From positions 496,001 to 560,000 of the forward strand of contig JACKNO010000004.1 in the NCBI GenBank assembly GCA_024234815.1: a DNA stretch of 64,000 bases. The letters are read 5' to 3'. The stretch comes from Pseudomonadales bacterium (GTDB lineage Bacteria > Pseudomonadota > Gammaproteobacteria > Pseudomonadales > Halieaceae). The position numbers and the translations under genes were made by a program. Numbering within the stretch: the first letter of the stretch is position 1; each line of letters begins with the position of its first letter. Below, piece after piece: positions 18,886-26,415 of the stretch. Below the pieces are notes generated by a model. It worked only from the letters and a program-made list of their open reading frames with translations. It was not told the DNA's origin and made no database searches.

Positions 18886-19638
18886 ATGGCTAAAAAAATA
18901 AAAGAACAGGAACCCGAATCACTGCTGGACTCCGTGCGCCGGCTGACCGGGCAGGTAGCGGGCGGCACGCTGGGACTGGCGCGAAACACCGCGGCGATGA
19001 CCGCCATGTTTGGCGAGAACTGGCTGCGCTCCACCGTGCTCAACCAACTCGAACCCGAGCGCCTGGAGGCGATGGCCGAGGCCGGCCACTTCCTGCGGGA
19101 TGCCCGGGAAACGGCCGGCATGTCCCTCAAGGACCTGTCCGAGAGTCTCGGTCTGGCCGACAAGTCCATGCTGGAAGATATCGAGAGCGGCCAGACCATC
19201 ATGCCGCTGGAGGTTATGCTGCGCAGCGCCTCTCTGCTCGCCCGGCACGACCCCATACCATTCCTGATCAAGTTCATGCGCACCTACAACCCGGCGCTGG
19301 AAAAAACCCTGGAGCAGTGGGGCGTACTGGCATTGCCGAAGCAGTACGAGCGGGAGCGGCGTTTTATTAACCTGTACCGCCAGCACGACGTCCTGCGGGG
19401 TTTCAGTGACGACGAGTATGAGCGCTTCATTCACTACATGCAGAGTTCCATAGGGCTGGTGCTGGATGTTATGCAGTCGGAAAAGCGCGCCCGCTCGGGC
19501 AAGGGTTCCAGCGCAGCTGGCGGCAGGGCAAGCGCCGCCGATGGGGACAAGGCCGCGGCCAAGGCGCCGCGGAAAAAGAAGGCGGCACCCCGCAAGCGAA
19601 AACGCGCGCCGGCGGCAAGCAGGCGTCCGCGCAGCTGA
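18886..19638 (+). CDS. Xre-type helix-turn-helix protein with Lys/Ala-rich tail
   Basis: The 250-residue protein (ATG at 18886; another in-frame ATG at 18868) has a helix-turn-helix of the Xre/Cro class at about residues 69-115 (LRDARETAGMSLKDLSESLG, then SMLEDIESGQTIMPLEVML). This is followed by a helical domain (NLYRQHDVLRGFSDDEYERF) and, from residue 199, an extremely basic Lys/Arg/Ala/Ser tail (AAKAPRKKKAAPRKRKRAPA) like those of histone H1-like bacterial DNA-binding proteins such as AlgP. It probably binds DNA through both parts; target unknown. It could regulate the two upstream genes. Its 3' end is followed by an AT-rich 117-bp gap before rlmKL. Confidence 0.82.
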   Translation: MAKKIKEQEPESLLDSVRRLTGQVAGGTLGLARNTAAMTAMFGENWLRSTVLNQLEPERLEAMAEAGHFLRDARETAGMSLKDLSESLGLADKSMLEDIESGQTIMPLEVMLRSASLLARHDPIPFLIKFMRTYNPALEKTLEQWGVLALPKQYERERRFINLYRQHDVLRGFSDDEYERFIHYMQSSIGLVLDVMQSEKRARSGKGSSAAGGRASAADGDKAAAKAPRKKKAAPRKRKRAPAASRRPRS

Positions 19639-19755
19639 GTACACGGCCGTTCGCAACACCTTATAGGCCACTTCAATAAACGTTTTCAAGCTATTGAATT
19701 TATTTATTTAAATCCTTAGTTTTTTTCTTTCGGTAATTTTTGGATACGCACTCTC

Positions 19756-21951
19756 ATGGCGCTCAGTGAATTTGCGCAGGACCAGTGGTTTGCGGCCTGT
19801 CCCAAGGGGCTTGAGGCACTGCTGGCAGCTGAACTTGGGACGCTGGGCGCTACCGCGACCCGGGAAACGGTGGCGGGGGTCTACTTCACGGGCCCCGTCG
19901 CGCTGGCTTACCGCGCCTGCCTTTGGTCACGACTTGCCAATCGTGTCCTGCTGCCCCTGGCCAGACTGGAGGCGGGGGACGCCGATACGCTCTACCAGCA
20001 GCTGATGGCCGTGGACTGGGGGGCTCTGTTCGGTCCGGAACAGAGCTTTGCCGTTGATTTTTCCGGCGAGAACCGAGAAATCCGCAATACCCAGTTCGGC
20101 GCCCAGCGCAGTAAGGACGCAATTGTCGACTGGTTTCTCGGGAAGCACGGCAAGCGCCCGTCGGTAGCGCGCAAAGACCCCGATATCCGCCTCAATATTC
20201 GCCTCGGGGGGGAGCAGGCGGTACTGTCGATGGATTTTTCCGGAGGCAGCCTGCATCAGCGCGGTTATCGACTGGAGGGAGGTGCGGCGCCGCTCAAGGA
20301 AAACCTCGCCGCGGCAATCCTGTTGCGCGCGGACTGGCCCGGCATTGCCGCTCGCGGTGGGGCGCTGGTCGATCCCATGTGCGGCTCCGCCACCCTGTTA
20401 CTCGAGGGCGCAATGATGGCCGCCGACATCGCGCCCGGCCTGGGTCGACGGCGCTTTGGTTTTGAGCACTGGCGCGGGCACAACCCGGCCCAGTGGCAGG
20501 CCCTGGTGGCGGACGCCCGGGGGCGAGCGGAGCGGGGCAGGGCTGCCACGCTGCCCGAGATCCGCGGCTATGACGCCGACCCCCGGATTATCCGCGCAGC
20601 CCAGGAGAACATCGCCAGGATGGGCCTCGAAAAAGTGGTGCGGGTCAGTGCCCGTCCGCTGGCGCAACTGACAAGACCAAACCACGTCCCACTGCCACTG
20701 GGACTGCTGGTCTGCAATCCGCCCTATGGTGAGCGCCTCGGTGAGAAGGAGGCGTTAGCCGCTCTCTATTACGAGTTGGGGAAAGCGATGGCGGCCGAGT
20801 TCAAGGGCTGGAGTGCGGCGGTTTTCACCTCGGACCTCGAGTTGGGCAGGGCCATTGGCCTGCGCAGTCACAAACGCTACGCGTTCTGGAACGGCGCGCT
20901 CCAGACCTACCTGCTGTTATTTGACCTGGTCGACAACGAGCTGCGCTCGACCCGGCAGGCACCCGCAGCTGCCGAATCGACCCCAGGGACATCCACGGAT
21001 ACCGAGGCACTGACCGAGGGCGCGCGTATGTTTGCAAACCGTATCCGCAAGAATCGCAAGCGCCTGGCCTCATGGCGCAAGCGTGAGCAGGTGGAGTGCT
21101 ACCGGCTATATGACGCGGATATGCCCGAGTACGCGGTAGCGGTGGATATTTACGGTGAGCGAGTTTGCGTAGCCGAGTACCAGGCCCCCCGGGATGTGGA
21201 TGCCCAGGCCGCCGAGAGGCGCATGCTGGAAATTCAGTCCGCACTGCCCGCTGCCCTGGGGGTTGCGGGGGATGCGATCGTGTACAAGCAGCGGCGCCGC
21301 CAGCGCGGCGCCGAACAGTACGAGAAACGGGACAGTCGGGGCGAACTGATCAGCGTACAGGAGGGGCGGGCCCGACTGCTGGTTAACCTGGAGGATTACC
21401 TCGATACCGGTTTGTTCCTGGATCATCGTCCGTTGCGACGGCGTCTCGGGGAGGAGGCCAGCGGTAAGGACTTTCTCAATCTCTTCTGTTACACGGGTTC
21501 GGCCACGGTGCACGCGGCGCTCGGCGGCGCCCGTTCGACCACCAGCGTCGATCTTTCGAATACCTATCTGGCCTGGCTGCGCAAAAACCTGAACCACAAC
21601 GGCCTGGATGAGAGCGGCAACACGCTGGTCAGGGCCGATTGCATGCCGTGGCTGGAGCAGGCGCAGGGCCGTTACGATCTGATCCTGCTGGACCCACCGT
21701 CATTTTCCAACTCCGCCGCTATGGAACTGAGCTTTGATATCCAGCGCGACCACCCCGACCTGGTGCGGGCGACAATGAAGGTGTTGCGCCCGGACGGCCA
21801 ACTGTATTTCTCCAACAACCGCCGTGGCTTTCGACTTGATCCGGCCCTCAGCGAGGAGTACCTGTGCGAGGATATTACGAAGGTGACCCTCGATCCTGAC
21901 TTTCAGCGCAACCAGAAAATTCACTGCTGCTGGTCCATCCGGCACAGGTAA
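19756..21951 (+). CDS. rlmL: RlmKL, bifunctional 23S rRNA m2G2445/m7G2069 methyltransferase
   Basis: The 731-residue enzyme methylates two guanines of 23S rRNA with S-adenosylmethionine. Order: N-terminal THUMP domain (FAACPKGLEALLAAELGTLG, AVDFSGENREIRNTQFGAQR), first methyltransferase domain (RlmL) with the NPPY motif in VCNPPYGERLGE (about residues 318-329), and second domain (RlmK) with LDPPSFSNS (about 645-653). Length equals that of E. coli RlmKL (702) plus a little. The ATG has no clear ribosome site. The 117 bp upstream are markedly AT-rich for this genome and may hold the promoter, but no convincing -35/-10 pair was found. Confidence 0.96.
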   Translation: MALSEFAQDQWFAACPKGLEALLAAELGTLGATATRETVAGVYFTGPVALAYRACLWSRLANRVLLPLARLEAGDADTLYQQLMAVDWGALFGPEQSFAVDFSGENREIRNTQFGAQRSKDAIVDWFLGKHGKRPSVARKDPDIRLNIRLGGEQAVLSMDFSGGSLHQRGYRLEGGAAPLKENLAAAILLRADWPGIAARGGALVDPMCGSATLLLEGAMMAADIAPGLGRRRFGFEHWRGHNPAQWQALVADARGRAERGRAATLPEIRGYDADPRIIRAAQENIARMGLEKVVRVSARPLAQLTRPNHVPLPLGLLVCNPPYGERLGEKEALAALYYELGKAMAAEFKGWSAAVFTSDLELGRAIGLRSHKRYAFWNGALQTYLLLFDLVDNELRSTRQAPAAAESTPGTSTDTEALTEGARMFANRIRKNRKRLASWRKREQVECYRLYDADMPEYAVAVDIYGERVCVAEYQAPRDVDAQAAERRMLEIQSALPAALGVAGDAIVYKQRRRQRGAEQYEKRDSRGELISVQEGRARLLVNLEDYLDTGLFLDHRPLRRRLGEEASGKDFLNLFCYTGSATVHAALGGARSTTSVDLSNTYLAWLRKNLNHNGLDESGNTLVRADCMPWLEQAQGRYDLILLDPPSFSNSAAMELSFDIQRDHPDLVRATMKVLRPDGQLYFSNNRRGFRLDPALSEEYLCEDITKVTLDPDFQRNQKIHCCWSIRHR

Positions 21952-22073
21952 ACCGACTGAACGACGGTGTTTTGTACCCGGTGCCCGGGAGCGTTGGCTG
22001 CGCGTTGCAAAGTGAACCCTTCGGAGCGTCGGGGTGTTCCCGGTAAGTGGCTACAAACCATGGTTGCTGAATA

Positions 22074-22082
22074 ATATCCACA
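22074..22082 (+). promoter_or_regulatory. Near-consensus DnaA box
   Basis: ATATCCACA matches the DnaA consensus TTATCCACA at 8 of 9 positions. On its own it would be chance level; it is listed because two perfect boxes lie 190 bp downstream in the same non-coding stretch. Confidence 0.35.
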
Positions 22083-22260
22083 CGCGGCCCCATACCGCTG
22101 TTTTAACAGGTCCCGCGTCTATGACTGCAGGAAATATGCTATAGAAAATGCGTAAGCCATTGATTCGATATTGTTAAAGACAGTTTCACTTTTTAGCGGT
22201 GAGCGCCTTTACCCCAAAGGTGGGGCCAGAAATATGACAGCAGCCGGATACTGTCCCCAT

Positions 22261-22290
22261 AGTTATCCACAGGGTGTTCTGTGGATAACT
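22261..22290. repeat. Perfect 12-bp inverted repeat made of two DnaA boxes
   Basis: AGTTATCCACAG (22261-22272), a 6-bp spacer GGTGTT, and CTGTGGATAACT (22279-22290) are exact reverse complements. Each arm holds the consensus DnaA box TTATCCACA (22263-22271 on plus, 22280-22288 on minus). It is 85 bp upstream of the flavodoxin ATG. It can act as a paired DnaA site or fold as an RNA hairpin; there is no T-tract, so it is not an ordinary terminator. Confidence 0.72.
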
Positions 22291-22374
22291 CACAAGCCGG
22301 TACCATTTTGGGCCGGATGACAGGCGCTGGGAGCTGTGTTCCAATCGGTCCAGATCAAGGAATCCCGGAATCTC

Positions 22375-22830
22375 ATGAAGACACTGCTTATCGCCTATCA
22401 CAGCCAGAGCGGGGCCAGTGCGCAAATGGCGAGGGCCGCCTGGCGAGGTGCGGCGACAGAGCGCGGCCTGGAAGTGGTAGTGCGGCGAGCCTGGGATGCC
22501 GGGGTAGAGGACCTGAAGCGGGCGTGCGGCCTGTTGCTGGTGGCGGCGGAGAATTCCGGCGCCCTCAGCGGTGGCATGAAAGACTTTCTGGACAGGGCAT
22601 TCTATCCCGCGATCGCCCATGAGCTGGTGCTGCCCTACGCCTTGCTGCTGAGCGCGGGCAATGATGGCCGGGGCGCTTCCGCCCAGGCGCAGCGCATCAT
22701 GTCCGGAATTCCGTTTCCACTGGCCACCGAGCCCGTGATACTGCGCGGCGAAGTGAGTGATGATCACCTTCGAGCCAGTGAAGAGCTGGGTGCGGCCTTT
22801 GCGGCCGGCCTGGTCATGGGCGTTTTTTAA
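22375..22830 (+). CDS. Flavodoxin-like NAD(P)H-dependent oxidoreductase/FMN protein
   Basis: The 151-residue product has the flavodoxin start KTLLIAYHSQSGASAQMA, with the FMN phosphate loop HSQSGAS, and the later loop LLVAAENSGALSGGMKDFLD. It is shorter than typical quinone reductases and lacks a clear partner domain. The ATG at 22375 gives this canonical N-terminus; a GTG at 22336 would add 13 residues but is less likely. The thioesterase gene starts 12 bp later, within ribosome-site distance, so they form a two-gene unit. Cytoplasmic. The physiological electron acceptor is unknown. Confidence 0.82.
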   Translation: MKTLLIAYHSQSGASAQMARAAWRGAATERGLEVVVRRAWDAGVEDLKRACGLLLVAAENSGALSGGMKDFLDRAFYPAIAHELVLPYALLLSAGNDGRGASAQAQRIMSGIPFPLATEPVILRGEVSDDHLRASEELGAAFAAGLVMGVF

Positions 22831-22842
22831 GGATGAGTGCCA

Positions 22843-23328
22843 ATGGATGAGGTGTCTACAGATCAGGTGCCCGAGGGTTTTAGCCCTGTGCCGCGAGGCC
22901 AGGGCTTCAGCGACAATCTGCAGCCGAGTTATCGCCGCATCGAGGGTGATTCGGTGAGTTTCGGCCTCGTTGTCCAGTCGCAACACGGCAATCTGATGGG
23001 TATTTGTCACGGCGGTGTGCTGATGACCCTGGCCGATATCGCCGCCGCCAACGGGGTAAACGTGGCGCGGGGGGTTCAAGCCGGCAGTCCCACCATCAAC
23101 CTGGCGGTGGATTTCATTGCGGCGGCCCGGATGGGCGAATGGATACAGGCCGACGTCCATATGGTAACGGTAAAGCGCCGCTTCGGGTTTTGCAGCGGTG
23201 CTATCGTTAACAGCAAGGGTGTGGTCGCCAGGTTCAGTGGCACTTTCTATCTGCCCGACCACAAGGGCATGATCAAGCCGGGTGCCCCCTGGGACGATGC
23301 ACCGGGTTTGCTGGGAAAACCAGACTAG
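22843..23328 (+). CDS. PaaI/YbgC-type hotdog thioesterase
   Basis: A 161-residue hotdog-fold protein of the PaaI family, which hydrolyses acyl- or aryl-CoA esters. The core motif is HGGVLMTLADIAAANGVNVA, followed by TINLAVDFIAAARMGEWIQA, typical of PaaI-like thioesterases. The ATG at 22843 follows AAGGA; a GTG six bases upstream is also in frame. The 3' end overlaps the end of the convergent LysR gene by 4 bp. Role may be clearing dead-end CoA esters from the acyl-CoA pathways in this region. Confidence 0.89.
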   Translation: MDEVSTDQVPEGFSPVPRGQGFSDNLQPSYRRIEGDSVSFGLVVQSQHGNLMGICHGGVLMTLADIAAANGVNVARGVQAGSPTINLAVDFIAAARMGEWIQADVHMVTVKRRFGFCSGAIVNSKGVVARFSGTFYLPDHKGMIKPGAPWDDAPGLLGKPD

Positions 23329-24209
23329 CCGGGTGCGGTGTCCGCGCTCGCCTGCACGACATCGACAAACGCCCTGGCCGCCCGCGACAGACTGCGGCCG
23401 CGGTGATAGACAATTCCCAGGGTGCGCTCGATGCGGGCCCCGCTGACCGGCAGGGCAACCAGCGTTTCATCCCGCATACTGCGCGGCAATATCGTCCAGC
23501 CGAGCCCTACGGCTGCCAGCATGCGGATGGTTTCCAGGTAGTTGGTTGCCATCGAGACCTGCAGAATAAGGTGATGCCTGTCGAACAGGTCACTGATGAT
23601 CTGCCCGGTATACGTGTTCTGTCCGGGCAGGATCGCCGGGTGTTCACTCAGCAATTTCAGGTCGGGAGCGGCTTGCAGCGTCAGGGGGTGATCGTGCCCC
23701 GCCATGAACTCCAGCGGGTCGGCCCATATAGGCAGCGTGACGACGCTGGTTTCCCGCACAGGGGCCAGGGTGACGACGGCCAACTCCACCTTGCCCCGCA
23801 TGATCAATTCATAGGCCTGCTCCGAGTCCATGAAATCGATGTCGATATGTACCGCCGCATACGCTTTGCTGAATTCGCTGAGCACCGGCGGTAGCCGGTG
23901 CAGACCAATATGGTGACTGGTGGCCAGCCGCAACTGGCCGGCTACACCGCCTGACAGGTCGCGCACTGATTGCTGCGCAGCGTCGAGTTCCTGTCGTATC
24001 GCCATGGCATGGGGTAACAGGGCCTGGCCCGCCTCCGTCAGGCTGGTGTGACGCCCGATCCGGTCGAACAGGCCTGTTCCCAACTGCCCCTCCAGCAAGG
24101 CAACCCGTTTGCTGACCGCAGGCTGGGTGAGGTGCAGCTTCTGTGCCGCGAGCGAGAACGAGCCCGTTTCCGCGACGAGGAGGAAGGCCTTGAGGTTCTG
24201 GGTATCCAT
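23325..24209 (-). CDS. LysR-family transcriptional regulator, divergent from leuCDB
   Basis: A 294-residue LysR-type regulator: N-terminal winged HTH (MDTQNLKAFLLVAETGSFSL, then LTQPAVSKRVALLE) and a C-terminal co-inducer domain (AGQLRLATSHHIGLHRLPPV). It is divergent from leuC, a common arrangement in pseudomonads, so it probably controls leucine synthesis or responds to a pathway intermediate (inference). A T-N11-A palindrome lies in the shared 107-bp gap. It starts at an ATG only 6 bp from that palindrome, so it may autoregulate. Convergent, 4-bp overlapping neighbour: the thioesterase gene. Confidence 0.94.
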   Translation of the reverse strand: MDTQNLKAFLLVAETGSFSLAAQKLHLTQPAVSKRVALLEGQLGTGLFDRIGRHTSLTEAGQALLPHAMAIRQELDAAQQSVRDLSGGVAGQLRLATSHHIGLHRLPPVLSEFSKAYAAVHIDIDFMDSEQAYELIMRGKVELAVVTLAPVRETSVVTLPIWADPLEFMAGHDHPLTLQAAPDLKLLSEHPAILPGQNTYTGQIISDLFDRHHLILQVSMATNYLETIRMLAAVGLGWTILPRSMRDETLVALPVSGARIERTLGIVYHRGRSLSRAARAFVDVVQASADTAPG

Positions 24210-24215
24210 CTTTAA

Positions 24216-24230
24216 ATTCCTATTAGGAAT
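24216..24230. promoter_or_regulatory. LysR-type operator (T-N11-A palindrome)
   Basis: ATTCCTATTAGGAAT is a perfect palindrome about a central base, with the T-N11-A layout of LysR-family recognition sites. It lies between the divergent lysR and leuC genes, centred near -65 of the predicted leuC transcription start, the usual position for such sites. Confidence 0.65.
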
Positions 24231-24252
24231 ACAATATATAAAAATAATAAAT

Positions 24253-24281
24253 TTGAGTTATTTAAAAGGCAAGCCCATAAT
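24253..24281 (+). promoter_or_regulatory. Predicted sigma-70 promoter of leuCDB
   Basis: TTGAGT (24253-24258), a 17-bp spacer and CATAAT (24276-24281; 5 of 6 to consensus). Transcription would begin near 24288, giving a short leader before the leuC ATG at 24317. No leader peptide or attenuator hairpin was seen. Confidence 0.6.
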
Positions 24282-24316
24282 TCCGCCATCAAACGAACTT
24301 AGCGAAGGTGACTCCC

Positions 24317-25735
24317 ATGGCGGGACAGACGTTGTACGACAAGTTATGGCAAAGCCACGTGGTGGTGGGGCGCGACGATGGCAGCGCCGTCATTTATATA
24401 GATCGCCACCTTATCCATGAAGTGACTTCGCCCCAGGCCTTCGAGGGCCTGCGCCTGGCGGGTAGAAAGCTGTGGCGGCGCGATGCCAACCTGGCCGTGC
24501 CCGATCACAATGTGCCCACGGAAAGGGGGGAGCGCAGTGGCGGCGTCTCCGGGATCGTCGATCCGATCTCGAGGCTGCAGGTACAGACTCTCGATGACAA
24601 CTGTCGCGACTTCGACATCGTGGAGTTCGAAATCAACGACACCCGCCAGGGAATTGTCCACGTGGTGGGCCCGGAACAGGGCGCGACCCTGCCCGGTATG
24701 ACAGTGGTGTGCGGCGACTCCCACACATCCACCCACGGCGCCCTCGGCGCGCTCGCCCATGGTATCGGCACTTCGGAGGTGGAGCATGTCCTGGCCACCC
24801 AGTGCCTGCTGCAGCAGAAGATGAAGAATATGCTGGTGCGAATAGACGGTGCCTTGCAGACCGGCGTAAGCGCCAAGGATGTGGTGCTGGCTGTGATCGG
24901 CAAGATCGGCACCGCCGGCGGCAGCGGCTACGCCATCGAGTTTGGAGGTGAGGTCGTGCGCAATATGAGCATGGAAGGCCGAATGACCATGTGCAATATG
25001 TCTATCGAAGCAGGTGCACGTATGGGCATGGTGGCGGTCGACGAGGTGACCCTGGAATACGTCAGGGGTCGCACCTACGCGCCCAGGGAAGCGCTCTGGG
25101 AGCAGGCCGTGGCCGCCTGGAGCGAACTGCACAGTGACCCCGATGCGAAGTTTGACCGTGTGGTGGAACTGCGCGGCGAGGATATCAAGCCCCAGGTGAG
25201 TTGGGGTACTTCACCGGAGATGGTGTTGCCCATTGACGGCTACGTGCCGGACCCCGCCAACGCCGCCAACGCAACCCAGCGCATGGCGATCGAAAGAGCG
25301 CTGGAATACATGGGCTTGCAGGCGGGAATGCCCATTACCGCAATCAGGCCCGACCGCGTATTCATCGGCTCCTGCACCAATTCGCGCATCGAGGATTTGC
25401 GCAGCGCCGCCCAGGTGGTCAAGGGCAAGCGGGTGGCTTCAACTGTGAAGCAGGCCCTGGTAGTGCCCGGTTCGGGCGAGGTAAAGAAGCAGGCCGAGGC
25501 GGAGGGTTTGGACAAGGTGTTCCTCGATGCCGGTATGGAGTGGCGGGAACCGGGCTGTTCCATGTGCCTGGCGATGAATGCCGACAAACTCGGCGCGGGG
25601 GAGCACTGCGCATCTACCTCCAACCGCAACTTCGAGGGACGTCAGGGTTTCGGTGGGCGCACCCACCTGGTCAGTCCGGCGATGGCGGCGGCCGCGGCCA
25701 TAGCGGGACACTTTGTCGATGTGCGGGACTGGTAG
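24317..25735 (+). CDS. leuC: 3-isopropylmalate dehydratase, large subunit
   Basis: Together with LeuD it isomerises 2-isopropylmalate to 3-isopropylmalate in leucine synthesis. The 472-residue aconitase-type protein begins AGQTLYDKLWQSHVV; FeS-ligand cysteines are in GSCTNSRIEDLR and PGCSMCLAMN; the catalytic-site region GDSHTSTHGALGALAHGIGT is intact. The ATG at 24317 follows GAAGG; an in-frame GTG at 24308 is less likely. leuD follows after 12 bp and the operon continues leuB-asd. Confidence 0.98.
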   Translation: MAGQTLYDKLWQSHVVVGRDDGSAVIYIDRHLIHEVTSPQAFEGLRLAGRKLWRRDANLAVPDHNVPTERGERSGGVSGIVDPISRLQVQTLDDNCRDFDIVEFEINDTRQGIVHVVGPEQGATLPGMTVVCGDSHTSTHGALGALAHGIGTSEVEHVLATQCLLQQKMKNMLVRIDGALQTGVSAKDVVLAVIGKIGTAGGSGYAIEFGGEVVRNMSMEGRMTMCNMSIEAGARMGMVAVDEVTLEYVRGRTYAPREALWEQAVAAWSELHSDPDAKFDRVVELRGEDIKPQVSWGTSPEMVLPIDGYVPDPANAANATQRMAIERALEYMGLQAGMPITAIRPDRVFIGSCTNSRIEDLRSAAQVVKGKRVASTVKQALVVPGSGEVKKQAEAEGLDKVFLDAGMEWREPGCSMCLAMNADKLGAGEHCASTSNRNFEGRQGFGGRTHLVSPAMAAAAAIAGHFVDVRDW

Positions 25736-25747
25736 GAGGATTGGGAC

Positions 25748-26395
25748 ATGAAAAGTTTTATCGCTGAAACGGGGCTGGTGGCTCCGATGGATCGGGCCAA
25801 TGTCGATACCGACCTGATAATCCCGAAGCAGTTCCTGAAGTCGATCAGGCGCAGCGGCTTCGGCCCGCACCTGTTTGATGAACTGCGCTACCTGGATGAG
25901 GGCTATCCCGGGCAGGACTGCAGCACCCGACCCCGGAATCCGGATTTCCCCCTGAACGAGGACCGTTACCAGGGAGCGTCAATCCTGTTGGCGCGCGTCA
26001 ACTTTGGTTGCGGATCCAGCCGGGAACACGCCCCCTGGGCGCTGGAGGATTACGGCTTCCGCTGCGTTATCGCCCCCAGTTTTGCCGATATTTTCTACAA
26101 CAATTGTTTCAAGAACGGCATTCTTCCTATCGCACTGGATGAAGACATAGTGGATTCACTGTTCCAGCAGATGTACGCCAACGAGGGCTACACCCTGAAG
26201 GTGGACCTCGAGTCAAAAGAGGTCGTCACCCCGGAAGGCGATACCTACAGCTTCGAGGTAGACGAATTTCGCCGGCACTGCCTGCTGAAAGGACTGGACG
26301 ATATTGGCCTCACCCTGCAGGACGCGCCAGCCATTCGAGCCTACGAACAGCGGCTGCGTGAGCGTTCCCCCTGGTTATTCGACGTCATCACTTAA
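25748..26395 (+). CDS. leuD: 3-isopropylmalate dehydratase, small subunit
   Basis: Swivelling domain partner of LeuC. The 215 residues carry the family signature motifs ANVDTDLIIPKQFLKSI, LARVNFGCGSSREHAPWAL and APSFADIFYNNCFKNGILP. A strong TAGGAGGA ribosome site is 7 bp before the ATG. Followed after 20 bp by leuB. Confidence 0.98.
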   Translation: MKSFIAETGLVAPMDRANVDTDLIIPKQFLKSIRRSGFGPHLFDELRYLDEGYPGQDCSTRPRNPDFPLNEDRYQGASILLARVNFGCGSSREHAPWALEDYGFRCVIAPSFADIFYNNCFKNGILPIALDEDIVDSLFQQMYANEGYTLKVDLESKEVVTPEGDTYSFEVDEFRRHCLLKGLDDIGLTLQDAPAIRAYEQRLRERSPWLFDVIT

Positions 26396-26415
26396 CGGCA
26401 CAGGACACACACAAT

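Larger units (their letters stand above)
21952..22374. other. 423-bp non-coding stretch with DnaA-box-like sequences
   Basis: No supported gene lies between rlmKL and the flavodoxin-like gene. The stretch contains a near-consensus DnaA box (22074), an AT-rich segment at about 22130-22196, a small CCCC...GGGG hairpin (about 22212-22226) and a perfect inverted repeat with two consensus DnaA boxes (22261-22290). The latter could serve regulation of the downstream genes or DnaA binding; see the findings. Confidence 0.5.

Noticed and set aside
22186..23262. 358-residue open frame on the minus strand across flavodoxin and thioesterase genes
   Set aside because: Both plus-strand genes show clear family motifs; the minus frame has no recognisable domain and is a GC-rich shadow.
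24210..24316. Leucine attenuator (leader peptide plus hairpins) before leuC
   Set aside because: No leader peptide with Leu codons, no terminator/antiterminator hairpin; control is more likely by the LysR operator.
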